The notes: generated by a model from the sequence alone, not told the origin. Shown: positions 1-8,410, numbered from the stretch's first letter. The stretch is DNA of 21,627 bases from Mesostigma viride (GCA_009746045.1 RPFO01002257.1:1-21627); one strand, 5' to 3'. Numbers and translations are program-made.

Positions 1-325
1 CGGACACCGCCGTCCGGCACCGTGACGGGGGCGGGGAACCGTCGCGTGAACACGAGTTGGCCGCCGTCGAAGTGCCAATACGCTCCCTCGGCCGCGTCCC
101 CGGTCGCGACGGACGCCGCGCCAACGCTCAATCCGCCCCGCACGATCGCGTCGCCGTCCACGTCCGCGGCGTGCGGGGTCGCGCCCGGACGAAGCACCAC
201 GCTCTCGGACGCGGTCAAGGTCAGGGTCTTGACGGTCGCGGCCTCCTCGTCGTCGCCGCGCACCTCGTTGGCGCGGATCTCGCGGGTTCGGGACACTCCC
301 AGCTCCTCGCACGGGTCGCGGACAT
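1..325 (-). CDS. Partial fibre-like protein, upstream copy of a tandem paralogue pair (N-terminal part only)
   Basis: This gene runs off the left edge, so only its N-terminal third or so is present. Its reverse-strand reading carries CEELGVSRTREIRANEVRG, then VKTLTLTASESVVLRPG, DVDGDAIVRGGLSVG and YWHFDGGQLVFTRR. Each of these has a near-identical counterpart in the next gene (369-1473), so the two are paralogues. The ATG at 325 gives M-S and then needs one frame change within about 12 bases to reach CEELGV; the paralogue reads MSCEELGV directly. The strand-like, Gly/Thr/Val-rich composition suggests a beta-structured surface or fibre protein, but that is inference. The gap to the neighbour's stop codon is 43 bases and the genes are co-oriented. 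Confidence 0.6.
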
Positions 326-368
326 CTCGGCCGGACGCTCGGCCGCTTCTCAACGGGGGGCGGACAGA

Positions 369-1473
369 TTAATTCGAGCTCTGCGTGACCACGTCGGCGG
401 TTCCGTCCGCGATCGCGCCCAGATCGTTGCTGCCCGTGACGGTGCACGGCGCCGGATTGCCCAGCGCCCGGACGGCCGCGCCGGAGCCCCGCGCCTTCAC
501 GAGCTGCAGGCTCTCGTCGTTGGCGACCCGGAAGCCGTACGTCACGGTCTCCGGTGCGGCGTACATCTCGCGCCATCCGTACAGCATAGCGTTCTTGTCC
601 GTCAGGGCCGTGCCGGCGATCACGCGGAGGTCGTCGTACCACACGCCTTCCGCGTCCGCGCCCCCCGAGAGGGAGAGCGCGTCGGTGGGTCCGAGGGACG
701 CGTTCGTGGAGGTTACCGCCAGCGCCCCGTCGATGTAGATGCGGGCCGTCGTGCCGCTCACCGTGAGCGCGGCCACGAAGGGCTCGGTGTTGACCTCGAC
801 CCCGCTCAGCTTGCCGCCCGTGCCCGAGTCGTTGCTGACGTTGTCCCGCAGCACCACGTACCCGTGGTTGGCTACCCGGAGGCCGACGGTCTTGTAGCCG
901 AACAGGTCGAAATTCCCGGCGGGGGCGGAGAGGTCGTATCGGGGAATGACCTTGACGACGATCGTGAAGGAGGACGGCAGCCCGAGACCCGTCACCTGGG
1001 CGGTGCCCGCCTTGAGGACCCCGTTTTCGACCGTGGCGTATTGAAGGTCGAACGTTTTTTGCGGCGAGCCGACGGTGCTCCCCCGCCGGCCGTGAACTCC
1101 CATCGATAAGTGTCCGCCCCGGAGGCCAGCGAGGACAGGGCGACGGTCGTACCTGGCGCCAGTCGGTCGGCCGCGGCGATCGTCCTGGTCAGCAGCAGCT
1201 GGCCGCCCTCGAGGTGCCAGTACGACCCCGAGAAGTCGGACGCGGACAGCGCGCCCGTGCTCGCGGCGACGTCGCCTACCGTCAGGGTCCCGCGGACGAT
1301 CGCGTCGCCGTCCACGTCCACGACGCTGCCGGGGGCCGCGCCCGGACGCAACACGACGCTTTCGGACGCGGCGACCGTGAGGGTCTTGACGGTCGCGTCC
1401 TCGCGTCGTCCCCTCTCACCTCGTTGGCGAACACCGCGCGGGACCTCGAGACTCCCAATTCCTCGCACGACAT
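369..1473 (-). CDS. Fibre-like / LamG-like beta-rich protein (second tandem paralogue, two frameshifts)
   Basis: The gene starts at the ATG at 1473 (MSCEELGVSRSR) and ends at the TAA at 369, about 365 residues. Two frame changes are needed: one near 1395-1410 after ANEVRGDD, and one near 1085 in a run of five Cs (Gs on the coding strand), joining YRWEFTAGGG to STVGSPQKTFDLQYA. The N-terminal half repeats the motifs of the upstream paralogue (DVDGDAIVRGTLTVG, YWHLEGGQLLLTR). The C-terminal half, with ARIYIDGALAV, LSLSGGADAEGVWYDDLRV and GYVVLRDN, resembles a laminin-G/concanavalin-like jelly roll of the kind used for glycan binding. A virion surface or attachment role is inferred. An AT-rich TATA-like stretch (AAATAAAA on the minus strand) lies at about 1510-1517, roughly 40 bases upstream. 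Confidence 0.65.
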
Positions 1474-1509
1474 GATACGCTCGCGTGTGTCTTGATAGAA
1501 AGCCGCGGT

Positions 1510-1517
1510 TTTATTTG
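1510..1517 (-). promoter_or_regulatory. TATA-like box for the 369-1473 gene
   Basis: The minus strand reads AAATAAAACCGCGG here, about 40 bases upstream of the ATG at 1473. It is an A/T island in otherwise GC-rich DNA and has the TATA-plus-GC arrangement seen upstream of other genes in the window. Confidence 0.35.
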
Positions 1518-1573
1518 TCCGCGTCGCGGCCGACCGGGCGCGAATTTCTCGCGGGGTACTGAAGTCCGGCCGG

Positions 1574-2032
1574 ATGCGCCCGGCCCCGTCGACCGCCCAT
1601 TCGGCGGACGCGCCCGTCGCGGCGTCCCCGCTGGACCACTCGTCGGCCAAGGAACTGCACGCCTTTTTGGTGGCGTCCGAGCGGTCCGGTTTCCCCCCTC
1701 GATGGAACCTGGTGTGCAGCGAGTCGCCCCTCAAAGCGCTGTGGGCCGTGCGCGAGGTGTCGAGGTGGCATTTGGGGTTCTCGGACCTGTGCGAGTCGCT
1801 GCGTTCGAACGACCCGTTCGTGCCGATGCGCTACTTGCTGCTGTGGTCGGACGACGGCAACGAGATCCCGTGGCACTTCATGTCGAAGATCCGCGTGTGC
1901 TGCGCCGCCCTGGGGTTCGAGACGTACGACTGCCTGGCGGACATGTGGAGGCCCGGGGCGCACGCGAACGCGTGCGTGCCGCCCGGGGTCCTCGAGATGG
2001 CGGTGGTCGTGCGCGGCGTCGTGGGCGCGTGA
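1574..2032 (+). CDS. Hypothetical protein, 152 aa
   Basis: This is an uninterrupted frame from ATG 1574 to TGA 2032 and I do not recognise a family. The protein is soluble-looking, with a low-complexity start rich in Ala/Pro/Ser followed by a globular region. That region contains ELHAFLVASERSGFPPRW, an aromatic/acidic stretch (WHLGFSDLCESL), MRYLLLWSDDGNEIPWHF and a pair of cysteines in RVCCAALGF. There is no signal peptide or membrane segment. It is divergent from the fibre-like gene, with about 100 bases between starts, so a shared bidirectional promoter is possible. A TATAATA box and the oxygenase gene follow 52 bases after its stop. Confidence 0.55.
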   Translation: MRPAPSTAHSADAPVAASPLDHSSAKELHAFLVASERSGFPPRWNLVCSESPLKALWAVREVSRWHLGFSDLCESLRSNDPFVPMRYLLLWSDDGNEIPWHFMSKIRVCCAALGFETYDCLADMWRPGAHANACVPPGVLEMAVVVRGVVGA

Positions 2033-2083
2033 GTCGCGAACCGGGAGTGGGTCGCTCCGAGCGGCCTCCACAATTTCTCGGCC

Positions 2084-2090
2084 TATAATA
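2084..2090 (+). promoter_or_regulatory. TATAATA box upstream of the Rieske oxygenase gene
   Basis: TATAATA ends 7 bases before the ATG at 2098. The same hexamer appears on the minus strand upstream of the gene starting at 7892. The very short leader is typical of compact viral promoters. Confidence 0.5.
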
Positions 2091-2097
2091 GAAAGCC

Positions 2098-3136
2098 ATG
2101 GCCTCCGCGGTGCGCGCCTGTCTCGTCGCGCCGGCCGGGCGCGGACCCCGCGCGGCGGCGAACGAGCGACCGGACAAGTGGGTATGCGTGGGACGCAAGC
2201 CCGATCGACGGAGCTGACCAAGGTGTACAACGAGGAGATCCTGCTGTACGCCCACAAGCGGAGGGGAGAGACGCTCGCCGTGAGGAACGCGTGTCCTCAC
2301 CGCGGGCGCGGTTGTCCCACAAGTGCAGGGTGGAGGACGGGTACGTCCGATGCGCGTACCACGGGATGTACTGGGGCGAGCAGAACAACGCCGACAACTA
2401 TCTGGACGCGAAGGAGGACGCGGACCTGGTGTGGGTGAACGCCGGCGTGGGCGACGGGGATTCGTCTCCGCCCACGATGCCCGAGTTCGAGGACGGCGGG
2501 TACAGGACGTTCTCGTACTCGACGTTCGTGGGCGCGCACCCGATGATCGTGATGGAGAACCTCTTGGACCACGCGCACCTCCAGCACGTGCACAGCGTGA
2601 AAATCGTGGACGCCAAGAGCACCATCGTGGACGCCGAGACGGGCCGGGACGGATCCGCGAGTCCCTTCGCGGGCAAGAGCGTGTACAGCTACCCCGTCAC
2701 GGCCGACTTCGCGGGCCGCGTGCTGTTGGGACTCATGCCGGACGAGGGCAGGTCCCCCGAGGCGCCCGCGAAGGGGGCCATGAGGGTCTCGGTCGACAAC
2801 GAGTTTTATCTGCCGTACACGGCGAGCCTGCGCTTCCGGATATCCGGTCACGAGAAGCCCGCGTTCGTGCTGTGGTTCAGCGTGCAGCCCTACGAGGCGG
2901 ACAGGTCCCGCGTCACGTGCCGCGTGTCCCGCAACATCCTGACGGACCCCGCGTGGGACTTCTTGTTCTGGCTGGTCAACGTCCTGCCGCTGAAGGAGGA
3001 CGACGACATCGTCTCGAACGTCGTCGCGGAGGATTGGTGGCGCAACCGCCTGACCCCCGCCGACGCGTTCGTGAAGCTGTATAGGGACCGCATGGAGGAG
3101 GTGTACGGCATCGTGTTCCCCGAGCCGTTCGCGTGA
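2098..3136 (+). CDS. Rieske non-heme iron oxygenase (PaO/CAO/vanillate demethylase-like), two frameshifts
   Basis: It is predicted to be a ring-hydroxylating or dealkylating mono-oxygenase that takes electrons through a Rieske [2Fe-2S] cluster to a mononuclear iron. The cluster motif CPHRG begins at 2292, in a frame left at about 2305. Its partner CAYHGM begins at 2351, giving the C-x-H ... C-x2-H pattern. The catalytic iron motif ENLLDHAHLQHVH lies at about 2554-2592, followed by a C-terminal domain of about 180 residues. The reading needs a frame change near 2195-2210 and another in the G run after CPHRG, where one extra G would restore CPHRGARLSHK. The restored length of about 345 residues matches the vanillate demethylase class and is shorter than plant PaO or Tic55. 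No membrane segment or transit peptide is obvious. Substrate is unknown; a role on host pigment or an aromatic compound is inference. Confidence 0.8.
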
Positions 3137-3318
3137 CCGTTCGCGCGCGGTGCTAGCTAGAGTTCTACGCCGCGATCGTGTGTGTACTATTGGGAAGACT
3201 CTCGCACATCGTCGACTGCATCGTGAACGAATTTATTGATGAATACAATTTACTTATGCGAACAGCGACATCATCCACCTCTTGCAGAGTAATCGATCCG
3301 TGACATTCTCATTTGATT

Positions 3319-3580
3319 CCAGAGTAATCACCCCCGCTTCAACCTCTTTTCCAGAGGAATCATCCCACTCCAACCTCTCCTCCAGAGGAATCATCCCACT
3401 CCAACCTCTCCTCCAGAGGAATCATCCCGTTCCGACCTCTTTTCCAGAGGAATCATGCCGCTCCAACCTCTCCTCCAGAGGAATCATCCCGTTCCGACCT
3501 CTTTTCCAGAGGAATCATCCCGCTCCAACCTCTTTTTCCAGAGGAATCATGGCGTGATCATTTCATTTCCAGAGTTGGTG
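3319..3580. repeat. 31-bp minisatellite, about nine units
   Basis: The unit is CCAGAGGAATCATCCC followed by a T/C-rich tail. Starts fall at 3319, 3351, 3382, 3413, 3444, 3475, 3506, 3538 and 3569, giving spacings of 31 or 32 bases. Units alternate between ACTCCAACCTCTCCT and GTTCCGACCTCTTTT tails, which suggests higher-order duplication. The first and last units are degenerate. The last overlaps the final codons of the minus-strand gene at 3563-4093. A plus-strand frame through the array is incidental. Confidence 0.9.
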
Positions 3581-4093
3581 ACCGCGGCCGCGTTCGGGCG
3601 CGGGGAGCTGGTTCAGGTACTCGAGAAAGCCGGTGTTGGCGTCCTCTTCGGAAATCGACGCTCGAGCGGCGTCCTTCGCGTCCGCTCGGGCGATGATTTC
3701 GTCCGCGAGCGAGCGGTCCGCGTCCAAGTACCTCACGAACAACGTCGCGACGTTGCTGCGGAAAACGGCTGCTTTCTTTCCTGGGAGCACCATGAGGAGG
3801 GTGAATAAGCCGTGGCGATCGACCACGGGAGTGTCTCGTTGTCTGGCACCGGGAAATTTCCACTTTGACGTAGAGCGGAAGTCCTCGTACTCCTTTGCGA
3901 TGCGCGAGAACGCGAGACTCGCCATCCGACGGGCGTTTGGCTTAAATGTGCCGTCGGGGTTGACGAAAGATACGCACGCGATGGCGTCAATGACGGAGAT
4001 TCTGCCGTCGTTCGTCACTCGAATGTCGCCCTCAACAGTGGGGTCGTCCTCGTCCCCGTCCGCGACGGCGAGGTATTGCATGACTGCGGACAT
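3563..4093 (-). CDS. Protein with an LPG...RYL domain (possibly KilA-N/BRO-related), 176 aa
   Basis: An uninterrupted frame runs from ATG 4093 to TGA 3563. The first 30 residues are acidic (VADGDEDDPTVEGD). They are followed by RISVIDAIACVSF, a basic stretch (RSTSKWKFPGARQRDTP) and then DRHGLFTLLMVLPGKKAAVF and VRYLDADRSLADEI. The GL...LLPG...R...RYL.GD.SL pattern is one I associate with proteins of protists and large DNA viruses, sometimes placed near KilA-N/BRO DNA-binding proteins. That assignment is from memory and is weak. A DNA-binding or regulatory role would be inference. Its last codons lie inside the 31-bp minisatellite, so the array may have grown from or into the gene's 3' end. 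Confidence 0.6.
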   Translation of the reverse strand: MSAVMQYLAVADGDEDDPTVEGDIRVTNDGRISVIDAIACVSFVNPDGTFKPNARRMASLAFSRIAKEYEDFRSTSKWKFPGARQRDTPVVDRHGLFTLLMVLPGKKAAVFRSNVATLFVRYLDADRSLADEIIARADAKDAARASISEEDANTGFLEYLNQLPAPERGRGHQLWK

Positions 4094-4246
4094 GACTCCT
4101 GCCCCCGGACGAACCGTTGCGCGGAACGGATCGCACCGTGCCGATGTCCTGGTGGACTTTTGGACGTGGTTCGTGTCTCGTGGTCCGCGAGCGACTCGTC
4201 GACGATGTGTAAAGGGGCACGCCCGTTCGATAGTTTGGTTCGGTAT

Positions 4247-4681
4247 TTATGCGGTCGAACGGGCCGCGCCGTGACACGGGACCGTCCGATCGACACGTTT
4301 GATTAAACTACCGCCGCGCGGCGAGACGGGCCGACCGCCGCGGGCCGACGGCGACCGCGGGGGCGTCGAAACGGGTGCCGGCGTCTTCTTCCTCGCAGGC
4401 TTCCTCGTCCTCGTCTTCGTGCCGGATTTGGACTTGGACCGAGCGATCGGGTTGCCGCTCGCCTTCCGTCTCGACCGATACGCGGCGTCCCGGCGGGCCT
4501 TCGCCTCCTTCACTCTCGCGAAATATCTCTCCACCACCTCCCTGGCGATGGCTTCCACGCCGTACCTGCGCACCTGACTCAACTCCATGCACTCGGCGAC
4601 GGACCCCTGCCTCCTGTTCGCGGGCTTCTTGCCCATACCGCAGTACACTTCGCTCCTCGTCTTGCTCCTGGTCTTCGCCAT
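4247..4681 (-). CDS. Small basic YCG-motif protein
   Basis: The gene starts at ATG 4681 (MAKTRSKTRSEVYCG); a start 7 codons earlier is possible. Residues 9-45 hold the motif EVYCGMGKKPANRRQGS, a following C and QVRRYGVEAI. It is a Cys-containing minidomain that I recall from small conserved proteins of several nucleocytoviruses. The same motif occurs twice in the gene at 14205-14723. A Lys/Arg-rich tail (RSKSKSGTKTRTRKPARKK) follows, suggesting nucleic-acid binding. The end is uncertain: this frame stops at 4247, while a neighbouring frame stops at 4308 after RLAARR, and the sequence there is GC-repetitive. Function is unknown. Confidence 0.65.
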   Translation of the reverse strand: MAKTRSKTRSEVYCGMGKKPANRRQGSVAECMELSQVRRYGVEAIAREVVERYFARVKEAKARRDAAYRSRRKASGNPIARSKSKSGTKTRTRKPARKKTPAPVSTPPRSPSARGGRPVSPRGGSLIKRVDRTVPCHGAARSTA

Positions 4682-4862
4682 CCTGATATCTACGAGCGAC
4701 ACGCCGCGTTATACCTGACCGATAGATATTATTGCATATTGCATTTGTGCATTGGACACGAGAGACACGGAATGATTCGAATTCATTTTCATTACAATGT
4801 ACGAATTATGATTACAAATTGCGTGCGACACTGTCCCGCGTGCTCGGCCGTTAGGGCCGGCG
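4682..4862. other. AT-rich intergenic spacer
   Basis: This spacer is visibly AT-rich compared with both flanking genes. It holds TATA-like runs, including a minus-strand GGTATAACG near 4705-4713, about 25-30 bases upstream of ATG 4681. It lies between the start of the YCG gene and the 3' end of the SSB gene. I see no gene in it. Confidence 0.5.
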
Positions 4863-4875
4863 GTCCCGGACCGTC

Positions 4876-5595
4876 TCACTGAGGTCCGCTGACGTCCTCG
4901 TCGCGGTTCTCCTCTTCCTCCTCCGGCTCCTTGAGCGGCCGCTCGAGGAAGTTGTACCCGTCGCTCAGACGGTTATTCGAAAAGAACTGCACGGACTTGA
5001 CCACGGGCGTGCAGCCGAAGTTCTTGTCCATGAACCACATGCGCGTGACCTCGAAGATGACCTGCACCTCGCACCCCTTGGGCACGTCGAAGCCGGTCGC
5101 GGGGGTCTTGTTCTCGTCGAAGAACGCGCACTCGAACTTGTTGTTGCGGAATGGGACCGAGCACTTGAACGTGGGGGGGTACCCCTGCTCGGGCTTGGTC
5201 GTGGGCTTGATGGCGGACGTGTAGAACGCGTCGATCAGGTCCCTGGTCATTTTCTTGTTGAACCACGCCTGGCTCTTGTCGTGGGACATCTCCTTGTTCT
5301 TCTCGTCGAACCGCGACCACGCGGCGTAAAACTTCTCGTTGTCGGTCCCCTTGACGGTGTAGTCGTCGAAGGACAGCTGCAGGGTGTACTTGGGCGGCTG
5401 GTTCTTGCCCTCGAAGCAGCTGATGCCGAAGGGCGCGCGCATGCGCGGGGTCTGGATGTGCATGCGCCCGTTGGGGCTCCTGCCGTCCTTGTCGTAGTTG
5501 ATGTACACGGAGAGACCCCCCGAGGCCGTGCGCTTGGGGACGTTGTACACGACCTTGGAGGCGTCGAAGTCGTCGAAGAAGACGATGCTAGACAT
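4876..5595 (-). CDS. Probable NCLDV ssDNA-binding protein (T7 gp2.5-like OB fold), 239 aa
   Basis: An uninterrupted frame runs from ATG 5595 to TGA 4876. The N-terminal third holds GGLSVYINYD and HIQTPRMRAPFGISCF. The middle reads KYTLQLSFDDYTVKG, then FKCSVPFRNNKFECAFFDEN, and VQVIFEVTRMWFMDKNFGCT leads into the C-terminal third. The order of strands, the IQTPxMRxPFG signature and the acidic C-tail (EPEEEEENRDEDVSGPQ) match the T7-like single-stranded DNA-binding family described for algal and amoebal giant viruses. It would coat ssDNA at replication forks, with the acidic tail contacting partner proteins. No membrane segment or frameshift is present. A 225-base leader separates it from a TATAAAA box at 5820-5826. 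The alternative is an unrelated abundant virion protein. Confidence 0.7.
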   Translation of the reverse strand: MSSIVFFDDFDASKVVYNVPKRTASGGLSVYINYDKDGRSPNGRMHIQTPRMRAPFGISCFEGKNQPPKYTLQLSFDDYTVKGTDNEKFYAAWSRFDEKNKEMSHDKSQAWFNKKMTRDLIDAFYTSAIKPTTKPEQGYPPTFKCSVPFRNNKFECAFFDENKTPATGFDVPKGCEVQVIFEVTRMWFMDKNFGCTPVVKSVQFFSNNRLSDGYNFLERPLKEPEEEEENRDEDVSGPQ

Positions 5596-5819
5596 TTCGG
5601 ATGTCCTTTGGTCCGGATCGGGTGCGCGAAGGCGAGATGGGTGTCCGGTGCGTTCGGAGTTCCTCCGATTCCTTGTGGACAGACGGATCGTCCGAGGGTG
5701 CTTGGGTTCCGGGGCTTGGAGGACGTGTGGGATGTCCTGAGGTGCTTGGGTGACTCGGGAGAGTCTTGAGGCTTACTGAGAACGGAGAGAAGATGAGGGG
5801 CGTTTGGAACGCGCCCGGG

Positions 5820-5826
5820 TTTTATA
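5820..5826 (-). promoter_or_regulatory. TATAAAA box in the SSB upstream region
   Basis: The minus strand reads GTATAAAACCCGGGCGCG. The TATA element lies about 225 bases upstream of the SSB start codon and right at the stop codon of the HNH gene. The GC hexamer just after it recurs beside other TATA boxes in the window. Confidence 0.45.
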
Positions 5827-6462
5827 CCGCGTCGGCCCACCTCTCCACTCGGCGAACGATCTCCTCGCCGTCGATCCTGCGCCGATCCGACGGCGTTTCG
5901 TCGTCCCGTACCGACGTGTCGGCCGTGCCGATCGTGTCGGCCGTGCCGATCGTGTCGGCCGTGCCGATCGCGTCGGACGCGTCGGTCGCGTCGGCCGTAC
6001 GATCGCGTCGTCCGCGTCGGCGCGGAAAGCGGCCAGAGCCTTCGAGAAGCGGTACAGCGTTTCCACGGGGCAACCGAGCTTCATGTGGTACACGCGGTAG
6101 CACACGAGGCGGACGTTGCTGGCCGCGTACCCCTTGGACGGATCGATGAGGTCGACCGCGGCCGAATCGTCGTGGCGCGGCTCGCCCGCCCGCGGCGCCT
6201 CGTGGGACATGGCCAGGCCCGTCAGGCGACACCGGCCGCCCTGCCGCTTCCACATGTCCGCGAGCTCCTTCACCGTCAGGGACACTTTCTTCCCCCGGCC
6301 GTGGCCTCGCGCGTTCGAGATGCTCTTCAGCTGGTGGCGGAAGTAGCCCTCGAGCGTCGACCGCTGGCGCCGGACGGCCTCGAGTTTGTCCCCGGGCCCG
6401 AAACCCTTGCGTTCCTCGTCCGTCGGCTCGAACCCGTGACCGTGCGCGCGATCCAGTGCCAT
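5822..6462 (-). CDS. HNH-type endonuclease with hexapeptide-repeat tail (one frameshift)
   Basis: The gene starts at ATG 6462 (MALDRAHGHGFEPTDEE). The nuclease core holds LADMWKRQGGRCRLTG, a histidine in GEPRHDDSAAVDLIDPSKG and YAASNVRLVCYRVYHMK. This is the usual viral or homing HNH layout, with the Cys/Gly knuckle, His, Asp-x-Ile-Asp-Pro and Asn-Val-Arg. A frame change near 6000-6025 leads from the end of the core into a frame with about three GTADTI hexapeptides, from an 18-bp tandem repeat at about 5935-5990, and a final RRIDGEEIVRRVERWADAV. The other frame would turn this tail into Arg/Pro/Thr repeats and is less protein-like. It could be a free-standing homing endonuclease or a resolvase-like enzyme. 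Confidence 0.7.
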
Positions 6463-6521
6463 GGCCGCGATAGACGCGCGGTCGGATCCTCGTGATGGAC
6501 GGAGACAAGTTTCGGGCCCGT

Positions 6522-7892
6522 TCAGCCGCACAAGGCGACCCCCCGACGCCGGTCCGCGCCGCCGCACGGGAGGGTGCGGACGCGCGGCTTGCACACGGCG
6601 GACCCGGGCGCGGTGGATCGCAGGAATTTCGAGAACTTGGACGCGCGGTCCAGGTGGTACGTGGCGATGATCTTGCGCGCCGCGTCGGATCGCGGGCGGT
6701 TGGCGGCGAAGGACGCCGCGCCTATGATGTGGGAAGGCGCCGGGGCCGCGGTCTGCGTCCCCACGGCCGCCGTCGACGCCTTGACCGCCTCCTTCGCGGC
6801 CTCCTGGGCTTGTCCGAGGACCGGGGCCGAATGGCTCGCTCGCATGGCGCGCGCCTTATCGGCCGCCAGTTTCAGCAAGTTGAAGGTCCCGACCGTCCCG
6901 TGGGTCACCGCGTCCTGGAGCGACCCGAAGGCGCTCACGATCCTCTCCCGATCGCTCGGCGCGAGCGACGTCGCGACGACCTCGCGGAGTTCCTCCAGGG
7001 TCATTTTGGCGATGTCGGTCGCCGGAATCTTGGGGTTCGTCAGACGAGCGATGTTGAAGAGGCGGGCGTGCGAACTCGTGTCGCGGAGGGCGGCCTCCGT
7101 CAGCGCCGTCGTGACGGCCGTCACGATCTCGTCCGACACCATCGCGCACAGGTTCGGCTTCGTGGCCCCGTGGAGGAGGTCCTTGGGGATCGTCGGGTGC
7201 AAGTAGGACGCGAGTTCCACCGCCTCCGACTTGGTCATTTTCTTCGCCAAGCCCTGCGAACAGTTCGCCATGTACGCGTTCGACGAGGAGAACCACGAGC
7301 CGGTCCGCAGTTCCGGGCGAGTCGAAGGGAAGCCGGCCTTCTCGAGGGTCTTCGCGAACTTCGCGCTCGCTTCCGCGGTCACGGGCGGCGGGTCGGCGCG
7401 GAGGGCCGCCAGCGCTTCGGTAAGAGTCCCGACCCCCTTGGAGGCTGTCGACCGGGCCACTCAGACTTGGCGAGCCAGGACGCCGGGATCTCGTTCTTCG
7501 CCTCGAAGGCGTAGCTGCCCCCGCTCGACTTGTCCTTCGCGAGCTGCTTGGTCCAGTAATCGATGGTCGGGGTGCTCTTGGCCGCCGCTACGGACGACGA
7601 GTACGGCGTGTACGTGTACGTGTCGCGGGCGGCGGTCGCGGCGACCGGTTGCGCGTAGTAGGAGGTCGACTTCCGATCGGCCTCTCGACTCGCCGCGGCC
7701 CGCGCGTACAAATCGGTGAGAGCCGCGGCGTCGTATTCCTCGGCCGCGGCGCGGGCGACGAGGACGGTCCTCCGCCCGCGATGTTCCGCAGGAGCATTTC
7801 TCGGAACGTGTCTGTAGAGGTCGCGTCCCCGCCTGGTCTGCGGCCTGTCTCATGTACGGCTCCAAATGGGCGTGCGACACCCTTCGACTCAT
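6522..7892 (-). CDS. Large Ala/Ser/Thr-rich protein, about 455 aa, read across three frameshifts
   Basis: The start is ATG 7892 (MSRRVSHAHLEPYMRQAAD). The reading passes through four frames, changing near 7830 in a G run, near 7765 and near 7462, and ends at 6522. In order it holds DATSTDTFREMLLRNIAGG, ARAAAEEYDAAALTDLYARA, DTYTYTPYSSSVAAAKST, TIDYWTKQLAKDK, and then a helical region of about 300 residues including KFAKTLEKAGFPSTRP, KMTLEELREVVATSLA and KAREAVK-like Ala/Lys stretches. I do not recognise a family. Its low-complexity start and long helical part would suit a virion or tegument-like protein, but this is inference. A TTATAATA box lies 8 bases upstream, facing the divergent gene at 7943. 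Confidence 0.55.
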
Positions 7893-7899
7893 GGGCGCG

Positions 7900-7907
7900 T
7901 ATTATAA
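7900..7907 (-). promoter_or_regulatory. TTATAATA box in a 50-bp divergent promoter
   Basis: The minus strand reads TTATAATACGCGCCC directly before ATG 7892. The whole gap to the divergent ATG at 7943 is 50 bases and holds a second A/T island (CTAATATTTGATTT), so both genes probably fire from this spacer. Confidence 0.5.
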
Positions 7908-7942
7908 CCAATGCTAATATTTGATTTCGGACCGACGGCGAG

Positions 7943-8410
7943 ATGAACGCGGTCGTGTTGAACGAGGACGACCCGTGCGTCACCCCGGCCGTCGTGCCCG
8001 TGGCCGGACGGTATCGCATCCTGTTGGGCATCCTGGGCACGAGCGCCACGACCGTGGTATCGCACGGACCGTGCGGGTACGAACTCGAATACGACGCGAA
8101 CGCGCACAAGAAAAACCGCAAACTCAACGTGCACGCGAGCCTGGCGTTCGGGAAAGCCGTCTACGGCGACGCGATCGTCCGGAATTGCGACGGGGCCGCG
8201 TGGGATCTGCACGTCGCAAGCCGTGCGGTCGTTCGTGACGCGTCGGCGTGCATACTCGTGTGTGCATTTGTGTGCATTCGTGTGTGTGTGTATGGGACAG
8301 TGTGTGTGTGCATACGCATTCGTGGGGCGCGAAACGGCGGAACCTTTATTGCGATAAATACGTGGGAGTCGTTCGGATCACTTGGATTTGAAGGTCACGA
8401 ACTTGTCTAG
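7943..8410 (+). CDS. Hypothetical protein, about 95-100 aa of credible sequence
   Basis: The frame opens at ATG 7943 and stays protein-like to about 8240 (RYRILLGILGTSATTVVSHG, YELEYDANAHKKNRK, FGKAVYGDAIVRNCDG). After that it enters a TG/CATA microsatellite, giving VCAFVCIRVCVYGTVCVCIR, and would overlap the convergent VLTF2 gene. The true stop is probably near 8240, reached by a frame change such as the neighbouring frame's stop at 8238. I do not recognise a family. There is no signal peptide or clear membrane segment in the credible part. Confidence 0.45.
   Translation: MNAVVLNEDDPCVTPAVVPVAGRYRILLGILGTSATTVVSHGPCGYELEYDANAHKKNRKLNVHASLAFGKAVYGDAIVRNCDGAAWDLHVASRAVVRDASACILVCAFVCIRVCVYGTVCVCIRIRGARNGGTFIAINTWESFGSLGFEGHELV
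8255..8325. repeat. TG-rich microsatellite
   Basis: Irregular GTGTGTG runs are interrupted by CATTTG, CATTCG and TATGGGACA. They lie between two convergent genes, downstream of both credible coding ends. Confidence 0.8.

Noticed and set aside
57-1109. Long plus-strand frame of 350 codons over the fibre-like genes
   Set aside because: It is Arg/Gly/His-rich shadow translation of GC-rich DNA. The minus strand has paralogous, motif-bearing protein there.
3319-3580. CRISPR-like repeat array
   Set aside because: Units are contiguous 31-bp repeats with no unique spacers of constant length and no cas-type genes nearby. It is a minisatellite.
8245-8410. C-terminal extension of the 7943 gene (VCAFVCIRVCVYG)
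   Set aside because: It is coded by a TG microsatellite and would overlap the VLTF2 gene end. The credible protein stops near 8240.
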